Both the position numbers and the translations under genes were made by a program. Under the pieces are notes generated by a model. That model had not been told where the DNA came from, did not search any database, and saw only the letters and a program-made list of their open reading frames with translations. Positions 27,027 through 36,410 of a DNA stretch of 64,000 nt are shown here, one piece after another; position 1 is the first letter of the stretch; the number at the start of each line of letters is the position of its first letter. Origin of the DNA: Flavobacteriaceae bacterium MAR_2010_188 (lineage in GTDB: Bacteria > Bacteroidota > Bacteroidia > Flavobacteriales > Flavobacteriaceae); NCBI GenBank assembly GCA_900104375.1, contig LT629302.1:1890001-1954000 (forward strand), read 5' to 3'.

Positions 27027-28367
27027 ATGCTTCTTAAGGATGCCAATATATTAGTTATAGATGATGACGAAGACGTATTAACTGCACTTCGATTGTTGTT
27101 AAAGTCTTTGGCCAAATCTGTTGTGGTAAATAAAAATCCAAACACGCTTCAATCATTGCTAGAACAAAACCAATTTGATTTGGTTATTCTCGACATGAAC
27201 TTTAACGGCGTTGTGAATACCGGCAATGAAGGTATTTTTTGGTTGAAGAAAGTAAAAGAACACAGTCAGAAAATAGATGTAATCCTTATCACTGCTTACG
27301 GCGATATCGATTTGGCCATCCGTTCTTTAAAGGAAGGCGCTTCCGATTTTATGGTGAAACCATGGAAAAATGAAAAACTTGTAGACTCAATATCCCAACT
27401 GCTTTCTAAGAAAAAGGCACAAAAATCCCAGAAAATAAATACGGCTAAAGGGAAAATCATTGGTGACAGCGAAGTAATGCAAGACGTTTTCATCAAAATA
27501 AATAAGGTTGCTCCCACCGATGCCAATATTTTGATTCTCGGGGAAAATGGTACCGGTAAAGACCTTATAGCACAAGCCATACACGAAAATTCTAATCGAA
27601 AGAATAAACCGTTTGTAAAGGTAGATGTGGGTTCTCTTACTTCTAATCTTTTTGAAAGTGAATTATTCGGCTATAAAAAAGGAGCGTTTACAGGAGCCAA
27701 CGAAAACCGGATGGGGAGGTTTGAAGCTGCCAACGGCGGTACCATGTTTTTAGATGAAATCGGGAATATTTCGCTGAGCCAACAGGCCAGACTTTTAAGC
27801 GTTTTACAAAATAGACAGGTAACGCCACTAGGATCTAATGATTCAATTTCTCTTGACATAAGATTGATTTGCGCTACCAATTTGAGCCTGCCAGATTTGG
27901 CGGACGAAAATAAGTTTAGAAAGGATTTAATCTACCGAATAAATACCGTTGATATTATGGTACCACCTCTAAGGGACCGCGGCGCCGACATCACTTTAAT
28001 CAGTCATTATTTTATAGATATCTACGCCGAAAAGTATTTTAAAGGCCCTTTTAAATTGGATACTTCCTTTATTAGAAAACTAAAAGAGCATTCTTTTCCG
28101 GGTAATGTTAGAGAGCTTCAATATTCTTTGGAGCGCTCGGTAATTATGGCCGAAGGTCAATTATTAAAAGAAGACGATTTGGTTTTTTCGGCAATAGAAA
28201 GAAATACCAAATCCAATAAAAATAAGACCATGAACCTAGAAACACTGGAGAAAAATGCAATCTTGAGTGTCATCGAAAAAAACAACGGCAACATTTCTAA
28301 ATCTGCTAAGGAGTTGGGAATTACCAGGACCGCGCTTTACCGTAGATTAAATAAATATGATCTATAA
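27027..28367 (+). CDS. Sigma-54-dependent response regulator (NtrC family)
   Basis: About 446 residues from the ATG at 27027; an in-frame TTG lies at 27021. There are three domains. The receiver (residues about 5-120) has an acidic pocket IDDDED and the phospho-acceptor D56 in VILDMNF. The AAA+ domain (about 145-375) has a Walker A-like GENGTGKD, the sigma-54 contact loop GAFTGA and Walker B GGTMFLDEIG. A Fis-type helix-turn-helix closes the protein (ISKSAKELGITRTALYRRL). It would bind upstream sites and activate sigma-54 polymerase after phosphorylation by the overlapping kinase. Targets are suggested by two identical site pairs at 26919-26957 and 3240-3278, both in front of transporter units. 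Confidence 0.95.
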   Translation: MLLKDANILVIDDDEDVLTALRLLLKSLAKSVVVNKNPNTLQSLLEQNQFDLVILDMNFNGVVNTGNEGIFWLKKVKEHSQKIDVILITAYGDIDLAIRSLKEGASDFMVKPWKNEKLVDSISQLLSKKKAQKSQKINTAKGKIIGDSEVMQDVFIKINKVAPTDANILILGENGTGKDLIAQAIHENSNRKNKPFVKVDVGSLTSNLFESELFGYKKGAFTGANENRMGRFEAANGGTMFLDEIGNISLSQQARLLSVLQNRQVTPLGSNDSISLDIRLICATNLSLPDLADENKFRKDLIYRINTVDIMVPPLRDRGADITLISHYFIDIYAEKYFKGPFKLDTSFIRKLKEHSFPGNVRELQYSLERSVIMAEGQLLKEDDLVFSAIERNTKSNKNKTMNLETLEKNAILSVIEKNNGNISKSAKELGITRTALYRRLNKYDL

Positions 28368-29700
28368 ATCCTATTTTTTCAATCTTCTCGCGCGTATTTT
28401 GGTCCTTCTTGCGGCAATGACCGCCATTGCTCACGGCATTGTTTCTGATAAAAATTACTTTTTGATCCTTGGGTCTTTAGCCGCCATTTTCTGTCTCATC
28501 AACCTGTATCGTTACGTAATAAAACGATTTGTAGAGATGGACGATTTTTTTGAATCGGTTAAGTACAGGGATTTTAGCAGGTGGTTTAGTGAAGACCACG
28601 GAGCAAAAGACATTAGGCATCTGCACAAAGGTTTCAACTTAGTAAATAAGACTTTCAAAAACATAAATAATGAAAGACAAGCGCAGTTTCTTTACCTTCA
28701 AAAAATCCTCGAGATGGTGGATGTGGGGATCATTGCCTATAATATTGAAAGCGGTGAGGTGCTGTGGGTTAACGATTCTTTATTGAAATTGCTGGACCTT
28801 CCATCCTTCAAGAACATTAGATTTGTTGAATCACGGAGGCCTAAACTCTATGACAATTTATTTGAAACCTACTATTCTAACTATCAGTCCGCAAATCTAG
28901 AGATGAAGGACGAAATCTTGAAAGTCTTGATTTCTGATACGATTTTTAATGTTGAAGAAGACTCCTTCAAATTAATAGTTCTTCAAAATATTGAGAACAC
29001 TTTAAACCAAACCGAATCGGAAGCTTGGAAAAAGTTACTTAGCGTGATGACCCATGAAATCATGAACAGTATAGCTCCAATTTCATCCTTGTCAGAAACC
29101 TTGCAAAATGAGATTCAACGAAAGATGGATAACCCAGAAAGTTTTGAAATTGATTTTGAAGATCTTAACGCCGGAATCTCAAGTATTAAAAAACGAAGTG
29201 AAGGTTTAATGAAATTCGCCAAGACTTATCGGACACTAAATAAGGTGAGCCAAGCGAATAAATCCAAGATTTTGGTAGACGATTTATTTTCGAACATCGG
29301 TAATCTTATGCAACCGACCTTAAAGGATAAATCCTTGCTCCTAGAATTCAATAACCAAAATCCCAGATTAGAACTTAATATAGATACCCATCTTATCGAA
29401 CAAGTACTCATTAATCTTATTCTAAATGCCCGCGATGCTTGCGAGGGTAATATAGATGCGCAGATTATGGTATCAGCAGAAAAGTTAAGGGATGGCGTTG
29501 CAATTAAGGTCACCGACAACGGCAACGGAATTCCGGAAGAAATTTTAGATAACATTTTTGTACCCTTTTTCAGCACTAAAAAAACCGGAAGCGGTATTGG
29601 TTTAAGTCTTTCTAAGCAGATTATGATGCTTCACAAAGGTCGGATAAACGTCAATAGCGAAGAAGGAAAAGGCACGACTATCAACCTTATTTTTAATTAG
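28357..29700 (+). CDS. Membrane sensor histidine kinase
   Basis: A 447-residue kinase with two N-terminal helices (about residues 10-28 and 34-54), almost no periplasmic loop between them, and a PAS-like region (about 115-215, IAYNIESGEVLWVNDSLLKL). The H-box MTHEIMNSIAPISSL has H233 as predicted phospho-acceptor. The N-box (LINLILNARDACEG), G1 (VTDNGNGIP) and G2 (TGSGIGLSLSKQI) complete the catalytic domain. The ATG overlaps the regulator gene by 11 bp, which implies translational coupling and partnership. The tiny periplasmic part suggests sensing within the membrane or of the cytoplasmic/transporter state, as in BceS-like kinases; this is inference. Its stop overlaps that of the convergent PBP gene. 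Confidence 0.95.
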   Translation: MIYKSYFFNLLARILVLLAAMTAIAHGIVSDKNYFLILGSLAAIFCLINLYRYVIKRFVEMDDFFESVKYRDFSRWFSEDHGAKDIRHLHKGFNLVNKTFKNINNERQAQFLYLQKILEMVDVGIIAYNIESGEVLWVNDSLLKLLDLPSFKNIRFVESRRPKLYDNLFETYYSNYQSANLEMKDEILKVLISDTIFNVEEDSFKLIVLQNIENTLNQTESEAWKKLLSVMTHEIMNSIAPISSLSETLQNEIQRKMDNPESFEIDFEDLNAGISSIKKRSEGLMKFAKTYRTLNKVSQANKSKILVDDLFSNIGNLMQPTLKDKSLLLEFNNQNPRLELNIDTHLIEQVLINLILNARDACEGNIDAQIMVSAEKLRDGVAIKVTDNGNGIPEEILDNIFVPFFSTKKTGSGIGLSLSKQIMMLHKGRINVNSEEGKGTTINLIFN

Positions 29701-31982
29701 TTATCCTTTTTCTTTAAAAATCCGAAAAACCCTTTTTTCTTCCTTTCTTTCTTTTGAAACTTTCTATCTGGCTCGTCATTAGAAAACAACCTCCTAAAAA
29801 AGCCATCTTCATATTCTGGGTCGCAATCTAAAGAAGCTACAACATCGGCACTCGGCCTAGGGAACTTAGCATTTGAGATTTCATTAAACGCAGGATCCTT
29901 GTTAACTTCTTTTAAAAACAGCGCTACCATTGGTAAAGCAGAATTTGCCCCTTGACCAATGTAGGTGCTCTTAAATCCTATCCTATGGTCGTCATGTCCT
30001 ACCCAAGTTGCCATAACTAATTTGGGCGTAATCCCGACAAACCAACCATCACGATTATCTTGGGTGGTCCCAGTTTTACCTGCCATATCGTTAGGCAAAC
30101 CGTAAGTGTTTCGAATTCTGGTCGCCGTTCCAGAATTAATGGTAGCTTTCATCATCTCTACCATTACTTGTCTAGTGGTTTCACTAAAAGCTGGTTTAAC
30201 ACGTTTCGGTTTATATTCAAAAATGATATTTCCCTTTTTATCTTCAATTCTGTTTACGAAATATGCATCTGGGGATACCGATTTATTGGCGAATCCGGTG
30301 TAAGCGGTGGCCAGCTCCAGTAACGACAATTCTGCAGTACCTAGAGCGATGGATGGCACCTTAGGAATATCTGATGTAATACCCATTCGTCTCGTCAGTG
30401 CAATCACAGGTTCTATCCTAACCTGTTTTAAAACTTTAACCGCAATGGTATTTACAGAATTACTAAGTGCTTTTTCTAAGGAATAATTAAGCTGGTCCTC
30501 ATTTTCAATCTTGGAGCTGTTGGTCGGCATCCAGTCGCCCTTATCAGAATACATCACCGGTTTAACCGCAAAATAGGTACAAGGCGGCATACCAGATTCT
30601 ATTGCAGCCGTGTATACGAATGGCTTAAATGTAGAACCTACCTGTCTTTTGCTCATCGATACGTGATCATACTTATAATGCTCGTAATCGATACCACCGA
30701 TATAGGATTTTATCGCTCCTGTTTGAGGTTCAATTGCTATAAAACCAGTGTTAAGGAATTTTAAATAGTGACGAAGACTATCTACAGTAGACGTCATTTC
30801 TATATTATCTCCTTCCCAAGCAAATAAGTGCATTTCCGATTTATTTTCTAAAGACGCCATAATGTCCTTTTCGTCTAAACCTTTTGCCAGTAATGCTTTA
30901 TATTGGGCGTTGCTTTCCAGATGCTTTTTAAAAATATCTCCCGATATCCAAGGAGCATTTTTACCGTAAGCTTTTTCAAATTGAGCCTGAAGTTTTTGCA
31001 TGTGCTCCTTCATGGCTTTCTCGGCATATTCTTGAAGCTTATTGTCTAAAGTGGTATAAATCTTCAACCCATCTTTATACAAATCGTATTTAGAACCGTC
31101 TGGCTTGCTTAAAGTATCAAGCAATTTACCTACGTCGAGTCTGAGTTTTTCCCGGAAGTAGGGAGCAATTCCTTCATCATTATCAAAATACTGGTAATCG
31201 ATTTCAATCAGGTTATTATTTGCACCATGCTGAATCTTTTCATCTATATATCCATACTTTTCCATTTGCTGCAAAACGATGTCGCGCCGCAATTGAGACC
31301 GCTCAGGATAAAGTCTAGGATTATAACTATGGGATGCCTTTAGAGTACCGACCAAAGTTGCGCATTGGGCAAGGGTAAGTTGACTTGCGGTAGTATTATA
31401 AAATTTTCTGGCCGCACTTTCGATACCAAATGTATTATCGCTAAAAGGAACGGTATTGAAGTAGAGTGCCAGAATTTCTTCTTTGGAGTAAACATTTTCA
31501 ACCCTCTTGGCAATCATCATTTCTTTAACCTTGCTCACTGGCAACGTCAATGGACCGAGCTCTTTACGACCATAAAGATTTTTTACCAATTGTTGACTGA
31601 TGGTACTTCCACCACCGCTCGATTCGTCTTGAAGTAGAAGTGACTTAAAAAATACCCTGAAAAAACTCTTGTAATCCACACCACTATGTTGGTAGAATCG
31701 GGCATCTTCTGTCGCAACGAGTGCATTAATAAGATTTTTTGGAAGCTCTTCAAAGGCAACTATCTGACGATCGAATATGAAGAATTTTCCTAAAAGTTCT
31801 GAATTAGCATCGAATATTAGACTGGCCTCAGCCTGCTTAATGTTGCTCAATTCTTCCTTAGAAGGTAAAGCCCCCCACACACCAAGATAGACCGACGTCC
31901 AGAAGAACCAGATTCCTGCTACGAAAAGACCGATAGCGATAAGAAATCTTCTGAGCCAAATATTATTTAAAAATAATGTCAT
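29697..31982 (-). CDS. Class A penicillin-binding protein 1A (bifunctional)
   Basis: A 761-residue peptidoglycan synthase in the inner membrane, with an N-terminal anchor (FLIAIGLFVAGIWFFWTSVY). The GT51 glycosyltransferase domain (about residues 55-240) shows EDARFYQHSGVD with the catalytic Glu and GGSTISQQLVKNLYGR. The transpeptidase domain (about 400-700) has SxxK as STFKPF, SxN as SVN and the KTGTT motif. The C-terminal tail is Lys/Arg-rich with repeated FFGFLKKK-type residues. It polymerises and cross-links glycan strands. Its last 4 bp overlap the histidine kinase gene tail-to-tail, and no terminator is seen there. Confidence 0.95.
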   Translation of the reverse strand: MTLFLNNIWLRRFLIAIGLFVAGIWFFWTSVYLGVWGALPSKEELSNIKQAEASLIFDANSELLGKFFIFDRQIVAFEELPKNLINALVATEDARFYQHSGVDYKSFFRVFFKSLLLQDESSGGGSTISQQLVKNLYGRKELGPLTLPVSKVKEMMIAKRVENVYSKEEILALYFNTVPFSDNTFGIESAARKFYNTTASQLTLAQCATLVGTLKASHSYNPRLYPERSQLRRDIVLQQMEKYGYIDEKIQHGANNNLIEIDYQYFDNDEGIAPYFREKLRLDVGKLLDTLSKPDGSKYDLYKDGLKIYTTLDNKLQEYAEKAMKEHMQKLQAQFEKAYGKNAPWISGDIFKKHLESNAQYKALLAKGLDEKDIMASLENKSEMHLFAWEGDNIEMTSTVDSLRHYLKFLNTGFIAIEPQTGAIKSYIGGIDYEHYKYDHVSMSKRQVGSTFKPFVYTAAIESGMPPCTYFAVKPVMYSDKGDWMPTNSSKIENEDQLNYSLEKALSNSVNTIAVKVLKQVRIEPVIALTRRMGITSDIPKVPSIALGTAELSLLELATAYTGFANKSVSPDAYFVNRIEDKKGNIIFEYKPKRVKPAFSETTRQVMVEMMKATINSGTATRIRNTYGLPNDMAGKTGTTQDNRDGWFVGITPKLVMATWVGHDDHRIGFKSTYIGQGANSALPMVALFLKEVNKDPAFNEISNAKFPRPSADVVASLDCDPEYEDGFFRRLFSNDEPDRKFQKKERKKKGFFGFLKKKDN

Positions 31983-32113
31983 TAATCTTAAACTTAAATA
32001 AGATTCGCACGTTGTACGAACACCGTGCCATTTCTAGTTAGTTGAAATTAATTATATTGTTTGTTGAATAGAAAACATATCCACTAACAAATCGATAAAA
32101 TGAACCGTTTATT

Positions 32114-32353
32114 ATGATTGAATTGTATTTGATTGGAATCTGTATCCTAATTGTTGCCATAATCGCCAATGTAATTACCCAAAAGCTGGGTATTACTTCT
32201 TGGTACGATTTGATTGAATCCTTTCAAATTTATGGCAAAAATACATTTTCGAAATTGGATTTATTAGATTATTTCTGGTTATTGATAGGATACCCCATGG
32301 TACTTGGAATTGCCTATCTGCTCGGGAAATTTCTCTATGAATTTATTTTCTGA
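32114..32353 (+). CDS. Small membrane protein, unknown function
   Basis: A 79-residue protein with two hydrophobic helices (LIGICILIVAIIANVI at the N-terminus and WLLIGYPMVLGIAYLLGKFL at the C-terminus), separated by a short polar segment (ITSWYDLIESFQIYGKN). I do not recognise a functional family. The ATG follows an A-rich stretch, and the codon use looks like that of its neighbours. Its last 11 bp overlap the end of the convergent dsbD gene. Confidence 0.7.
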   Translation: MIELYLIGICILIVAIIANVITQKLGITSWYDLIESFQIYGKNTFSKLDLLDYFWLLIGYPMVLGIAYLLGKFLYEFIF

Positions 32354-34751
32354 AATTCGCAAGTCCCAGCTCTAACCATTCGTAGTATTTATCTACGTTC
32401 GGCGTGTAGGGAGCGGTTCGATTTAGAAGTTCCATATCATGATTCAAGAGCACATAATAAGGTTGGGAATTATTCTTGAAATTAATAGTTTGCAAAGTCG
32501 CCCATTTATCTCCAATTGACCTAATCTTTTTGATATTACCATTCTGCTTTAGGTATTCAAATTGATTATCTGCTTCCAAATCCTTTCGGTCATCTACATA
32601 AAGCGAAATAATGATATAATCGTTCATCAGAACATCGTAAACTTTTGTTTTACTCCAGACCTGTTCTTCCATTTTACGACAATTAACGCAAGCCCAGCCA
32701 GTAAAATCTAACATAATGGGTTTGTTCTCACGTTTGGCAGCTTCTAGACCTTCATCAAAATCTTTATAACAATTTAGGCCTAAAGGACACTCTGACTCCT
32801 TATCGTATAAACTATAAAACAAAGGCGGCGGAAATCCGCTGAGCAACTTTAGATTTGCAGCTTCAGTGTTCGTAAGTCCTGGAATTAAATAAACGACAAA
32901 CGCGATAGTCAAGACTCCAACTCCGATTCTCCCTTTGCTCAATTTTTGAATTGGACTATCGTGCGGGAATTTAATTTTTCCAAACAAATAAAGTGCAAGA
33001 CCAATGCCGATCAATATCCATAATCCTAAGAAGATTTCACGTTTTAAGATTCCCCAGTGTTCCACCAAATCTGCATTCGACAGAAATTTTAAAGCTAAAG
33101 CCAATTCTATAAAACCTAAAACCACCTTGACCGTGTTTAACCAACCTCCAGATTTTGGTAGGGAATTTAACCATCTTGGGAACATTGCAAACAAGGTAAA
33201 TGGTAAGGCAAGTGCTAAACCAAAACCAGACATTCCCAAAGTTAATTGGGTTGCTCCGCCATCTGCGGTTAAAGAACTTCCTAATAAAGTTCCTAAAATT
33301 GGTCCAGTACAAGAAAATGATACGATGGCTAAGGTTAAAGCCATTAAAAAGATTCCTATTAAACCGCCAATATTGTTCGCTTTAGTATCTAACGCGTTAC
33401 TCCAAGATGAAGGCAAAGTGAGTTCATAATAACCGAAGAACGAAAACGCGAATGCTACAAACACCACAAAAAAGATGATGTTAAGAGTCACGTTGGTCGA
33501 AATGTTATTGAGTATTTCTGGATCTAGAGAATCGATTAAATGAAATGGAAGACTTAGCAATGCGTAGATTACAAAAATGAAAAAGCCATACATAACCGAG
33601 TTTGCGACACCTTTTTTAGTGTTAGAAGCACTTTTGGTAAAAAATGAAACCGTAAGTGGAATCATTGGGAATACACAAGGTGTAAGTAGCGCGATTAAAC
33701 CGCCAGCAAATCCAAGAAAGAATATCACGAAACTACTTTTTTCCTCTACAGTTTCTTGTTCAAATTTATCCCAGCCGCTGACTTCTAAATCCAGCTTTTC
33801 GGACATTTTTCTGGAATGCTCGTCTAAAGAACCAGTTAGTCCAACTTCAGCTTCACCCGTAAAATATATCTTGAATTGCTCACTACCCGGAACGCATTTT
33901 TCATCATCACAGACCATATAATTGACCTCCGAGGTGATGAATTCTGCCTTCTTATTCGTCAAATTTATAAGTTGAACAAACTCTGCCCGGTCGCTAAAGA
34001 ATTTGATATCCATCTCAAAAACTTCATCGTAAACCGGAGCTATATCTGGCTCTGAAGTTTCACCTTTTAATTCGTAATTTTCTTCACTATTTAAATAAGT
34101 GAACTCAGTAGGCAATGGACCAATTCCGTCGACTTCTATTTGAGAATACAAATGCCATCCTACTTCAATCTCGGCGATATAGGTGACCTTATATTCACCA
34201 TCAGAAAGCTTTTCAATTTGGGTTTCCCAAGTAATGGGCTCCACAATAGCGGATGGTGGCGAATTAAATAAATTATTATTTGTTTCCGAAGCAGCATCTC
34301 CCTCGAGATTAAAATGAAGTTCTACGACGTTTGGTGGCAAACATTTTTCATCATCACACACCATAAATTCTACTTCAGCATCTATTTTTTTTGTCTTCCG
34401 GTCCAACAATTTTATGCGTTGTTTAAAAACGGCTCTGTTTTCAAAAAACTTGATTTCCATATTGAACACCGGGTCATCTACAGTTTTCCCAGCTTCTTCT
34501 AGGGTGGCATCAACTAATTTGATTTCTTCATTTTGTGAGAATGAAAATGTTGTGGGTATCGGTCCGCCATCTGGTACATTCTGGGAATACAAATGCCAAC
34601 CTTCTTCAATAGTGGCTGTTGAAATTAAGATATATTCATCTTTAGAAATCTTCTCTATGGAAGTATCCCAATTAACCGGATCGTAGATTTGGGAAAATGT
34701 TGAAACTGAAATTAATAGAAAAGTGAAACAAATGAATATCAATTTGTTCAT
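32343..34751 (-). CDS. dsbD: DsbD-type thiol:disulfide interchange protein with duplicated N-terminal domain
   Basis: An 802-residue protein with a signal peptide at its start. It carries electrons from cytoplasmic thioredoxin to periplasmic thiols. Two tandem nDsbD-like domains come first, each with a YDPVNWDT/VEPITWET start, a GWHLYSQ motif and a CDDEKC cysteine pair (FMVCDDEKCLPP and YMVCDDEKCVPG). A CcdA-type membrane domain follows (about residues 345-610, with cysteines in LTPCVFPMIP and FSCTGPILG). The C-terminus is thioredoxin-like with WACVNC. The usual DsbD layout has one N-terminal domain, so the duplication is noteworthy. It heads a redox-rich neighbourhood (rhodaneses and thioredoxins at 34917-36959). 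Confidence 0.93.
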   Translation of the reverse strand: MNKLIFICFTFLLISVSTFSQIYDPVNWDTSIEKISKDEYILISTATIEEGWHLYSQNVPDGGPIPTTFSFSQNEEIKLVDATLEEAGKTVDDPVFNMEIKFFENRAVFKQRIKLLDRKTKKIDAEVEFMVCDDEKCLPPNVVELHFNLEGDAASETNNNLFNSPPSAIVEPITWETQIEKLSDGEYKVTYIAEIEVGWHLYSQIEVDGIGPLPTEFTYLNSEENYELKGETSEPDIAPVYDEVFEMDIKFFSDRAEFVQLINLTNKKAEFITSEVNYMVCDDEKCVPGSEQFKIYFTGEAEVGLTGSLDEHSRKMSEKLDLEVSGWDKFEQETVEEKSSFVIFFLGFAGGLIALLTPCVFPMIPLTVSFFTKSASNTKKGVANSVMYGFFIFVIYALLSLPFHLIDSLDPEILNNISTNVTLNIIFFVVFVAFAFSFFGYYELTLPSSWSNALDTKANNIGGLIGIFLMALTLAIVSFSCTGPILGTLLGSSLTADGGATQLTLGMSGFGLALALPFTLFAMFPRWLNSLPKSGGWLNTVKVVLGFIELALALKFLSNADLVEHWGILKREIFLGLWILIGIGLALYLFGKIKFPHDSPIQKLSKGRIGVGVLTIAFVVYLIPGLTNTEAANLKLLSGFPPPLFYSLYDKESECPLGLNCYKDFDEGLEAAKRENKPIMLDFTGWACVNCRKMEEQVWSKTKVYDVLMNDYIIISLYVDDRKDLEADNQFEYLKQNGNIKKIRSIGDKWATLQTINFKNNSQPYYVLLNHDMELLNRTAPYTPNVDKYYEWLELGLANFRK

Positions 34752-34867
34752 AAAGCACTGGTTTAGTCTGGGTAATTTTTATGTAATGCCAACAAATGTA
34801 AGAGAACTTGGAGCATTATACCACTAAAGCTTTCTTAAAATTGAATCTACCTGCTTGGTCTTAAAAC

Positions 34868-34893
34868 TGAAAAAACCGGGAAAGTTCCCGGTT
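34868..34893 (-). terminator. Intrinsic terminator after the rhodanese gene
   Basis: AACCGGGAA/TTCCCGGTT arms (34874-34882 and 34885-34893) are followed on the minus strand by six T residues (34875-34870 complemented). It lies 24 bp downstream of the stop of the rhodanese gene at 34917, in the right orientation. Confidence 0.85.
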
Positions 34894-34916
34894 GAGTTAT
34901 ATATATAGTAATTTTT

Positions 34917-35312
34917 TTAGGATTTTCTCTTCATGTCCATTCCTCTAAACTTCCATTTGGTGATACCACCGTCTAAATCGTAGACTTTTATAAAGCCAGC
35001 ATCCTTAAGTTTTGCAGCACATTTAGAACTACTTCCTCCTTTTTGACAATATAAAATAACGGGGCGAGATTTATCGAGTTTAAGGATATCTTCATCAAAA
35101 GTCGGTGAATTAAAATCGATATTTTGAGCCCCAGGAATGTTCTCTGCAGTATACTCCTTAGAAGTTCTTACATCTACCAATTGAACATCTTCCATGTCTA
35201 ACAGCGTTTGTACTTCTTCTGGTGAAACGATTGTTACTTCATTTACTTTGGGTTCTTGACAAGAAGCAAATCCAAGAAGAGCAACGAGCAGAATAAAATA
35301 GATATTTTTCAT
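34917..35312 (-). CDS. Rhodanese-like lipoprotein
   Basis: 131 residues with a lipoprotein signal peptide (YFILLVALLGFASC, lipobox Cys about residue 19), so it is probably anchored in a membrane facing the periplasm. The single rhodanese domain has the active-site loop CQKGGSSSKC (catalytic Cys in ILYCQKG) and the start motif DVQLVDVRTSKEY. Rhodaneses transfer sulfane sulfur to thiol acceptors; the acceptor here is unknown. It is followed by an intrinsic terminator. It is related to but distinct from the cytoplasmic rhodanese next to it. Confidence 0.9.
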   Translation of the reverse strand: MKNIYFILLVALLGFASCQEPKVNEVTIVSPEEVQTLLDMEDVQLVDVRTSKEYTAENIPGAQNIDFNSPTFDEDILKLDKSRPVILYCQKGGSSSKCAAKLKDAGFIKVYDLDGGITKWKFRGMDMKRKS

Positions 35313-35368
35313 AGCAAACTATTTAGTTGGTGCAGTTATTAGCATCTAACGGTTTTAAAATCAATTTA

Positions 35369-35686
35369 TTACTCAGGAAAAACCACTTCGCCTTCCCACT
35401 CCATAAATCCTCCTTTTAAATTATAGGCATTCTCAAAATTACTTTGGTTCATTAAAGCACAAGCCTGGGCACTTCGGGCTCCGGATCTACAATACACGTA
35501 GTAATTTTTGGATTTATCCAACTTTTCCAGTTCGTCTAAAAATTCTTGACCCTTATAAATATCAATATTTAAAGCACCAGGAATAAACCCTGCTTCCATT
35601 TCATCTTCTGTCCGAACATCGAGAATAACGGCATTGCCATCATCGTTTAATTGTTCAATCCACTCATCTTGAGTTAAATCTGCCAT
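35369..35686 (-). CDS. Single-domain rhodanese, cytoplasmic
   Basis: 105 residues without a signal peptide. The rhodanese fold is recognised by VILDVRTEDEMEAGFIPGAL and the active-site loop CRSGARSAQ after YYVY. It resembles the GlpE/PspE type. It lies between the lipoprotein rhodanese (57 bp downstream) and the terminator at 35746-35770 upstream, so it probably starts the two-rhodanese unit. Confidence 0.9.
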   Translation of the reverse strand: MADLTQDEWIEQLNDDGNAVILDVRTEDEMEAGFIPGALNIDIYKGQEFLDELEKLDKSKNYYVYCRSGARSAQACALMNQSNFENAYNLKGGFMEWEGEVVFPE

Positions 35687-35740
35687 TTTTAAAAGAATTA
35701 AGATTATGCAAAATTAACATTTCCTTATGATATAGACGTA

Positions 35741-35770
35741 AAAAAATCCGAAGTGTTACACTCCGGATTC
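35741..35770 (-). terminator. Intrinsic terminator after the thioredoxin-like gene
   Basis: The arms AATCCG-A-AGTG and CACT-C-CGGATT form an 11-position stem with one mismatch and a TTA loop (35746-35770), followed on the minus strand by seven T residues. It lies 24 bp downstream of the gene ending at 35794. Confidence 0.85.
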
Positions 35771-35793
35771 AACTTTTCTTTAATAAAGATATC

Positions 35794-36405
35794 TTAGGCC
35801 TTGATTGAGCATCCTATCGCTCTAGTTTTGGTCTCCTTAATTTCTTTTCCACTTAACAATGAATTAACCGCGCTTTCTACGTATTTAGTAGTGACTGCTG
35901 CTGCGTCCTTATAGTTGTCATCAATTGCTCCAATATATTTAACCTCATTTCCTTTGGTAGTCTTTTGAAGAACAAAAACATGAGGAGTTTTGGTAGCACC
36001 ATATTGAGGATAGATTGTTTGTTCCTTATCGATAAGATATGGAAAACCAAATCCCTTTGCTGCCGACCTTTTTTTCATAGCAGATAAATTGTCCCCTGGT
36101 TTTGCATCGGTGTTATTCGGCATGATGGCAATTACAGGATAACCTTGAGACTTATATTTTTTATCTAAGGCAATGATTCTGTCTTCGTACGCTTGTGCAT
36201 AAGGGCAAGTGTTACAGGTAATGATTACTATATAGCCTTTAGCATCTTTATAGTCACTCAAAGAAACCATTTTGCCATCTACGTTTTCTAATTTAAAGTC
36301 AGTTGCTAAATCACCAATGTCGTAGCCCGGGTCGACTTTGGGATTGTAGAAGGCGGTGATCATGGTAAAAGCTAGCGTCGCTGATAGGATTATTAATTGT
36401 TTCAT
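35794..36405 (-). CDS. Redoxin/AhpC-TSA-like thioredoxin-fold protein, exported
   Basis: 203 residues with a signal peptide (LIILSATLAFTMITAFY). The thioredoxin fold starts at DIGDLATDFKLENVDGKMVS and has a CxxC motif CNTC (IVITCNTCPYAQAYEDRI), followed by the family's VIAIMPNNTDAKPGDN segment. It is probably a periplasmic thiol oxidoreductase; the substrate is unknown. It starts 5 bp after the TlpA-like gene ends, so the two form an operon, and a terminator follows at 35741-35770. The C-terminal tail contains a further Cys (AIGCSIKA). Confidence 0.88.
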   Translation of the reverse strand: MKQLIILSATLAFTMITAFYNPKVDPGYDIGDLATDFKLENVDGKMVSLSDYKDAKGYIVIITCNTCPYAQAYEDRIIALDKKYKSQGYPVIAIMPNNTDAKPGDNLSAMKKRSAAKGFGFPYLIDKEQTIYPQYGATKTPHVFVLQKTTKGNEVKYIGAIDDNYKDAAAVTTKYVESAVNSLLSGKEIKETKTRAIGCSIKA

Positions 36406-36410
36406 AGTAA

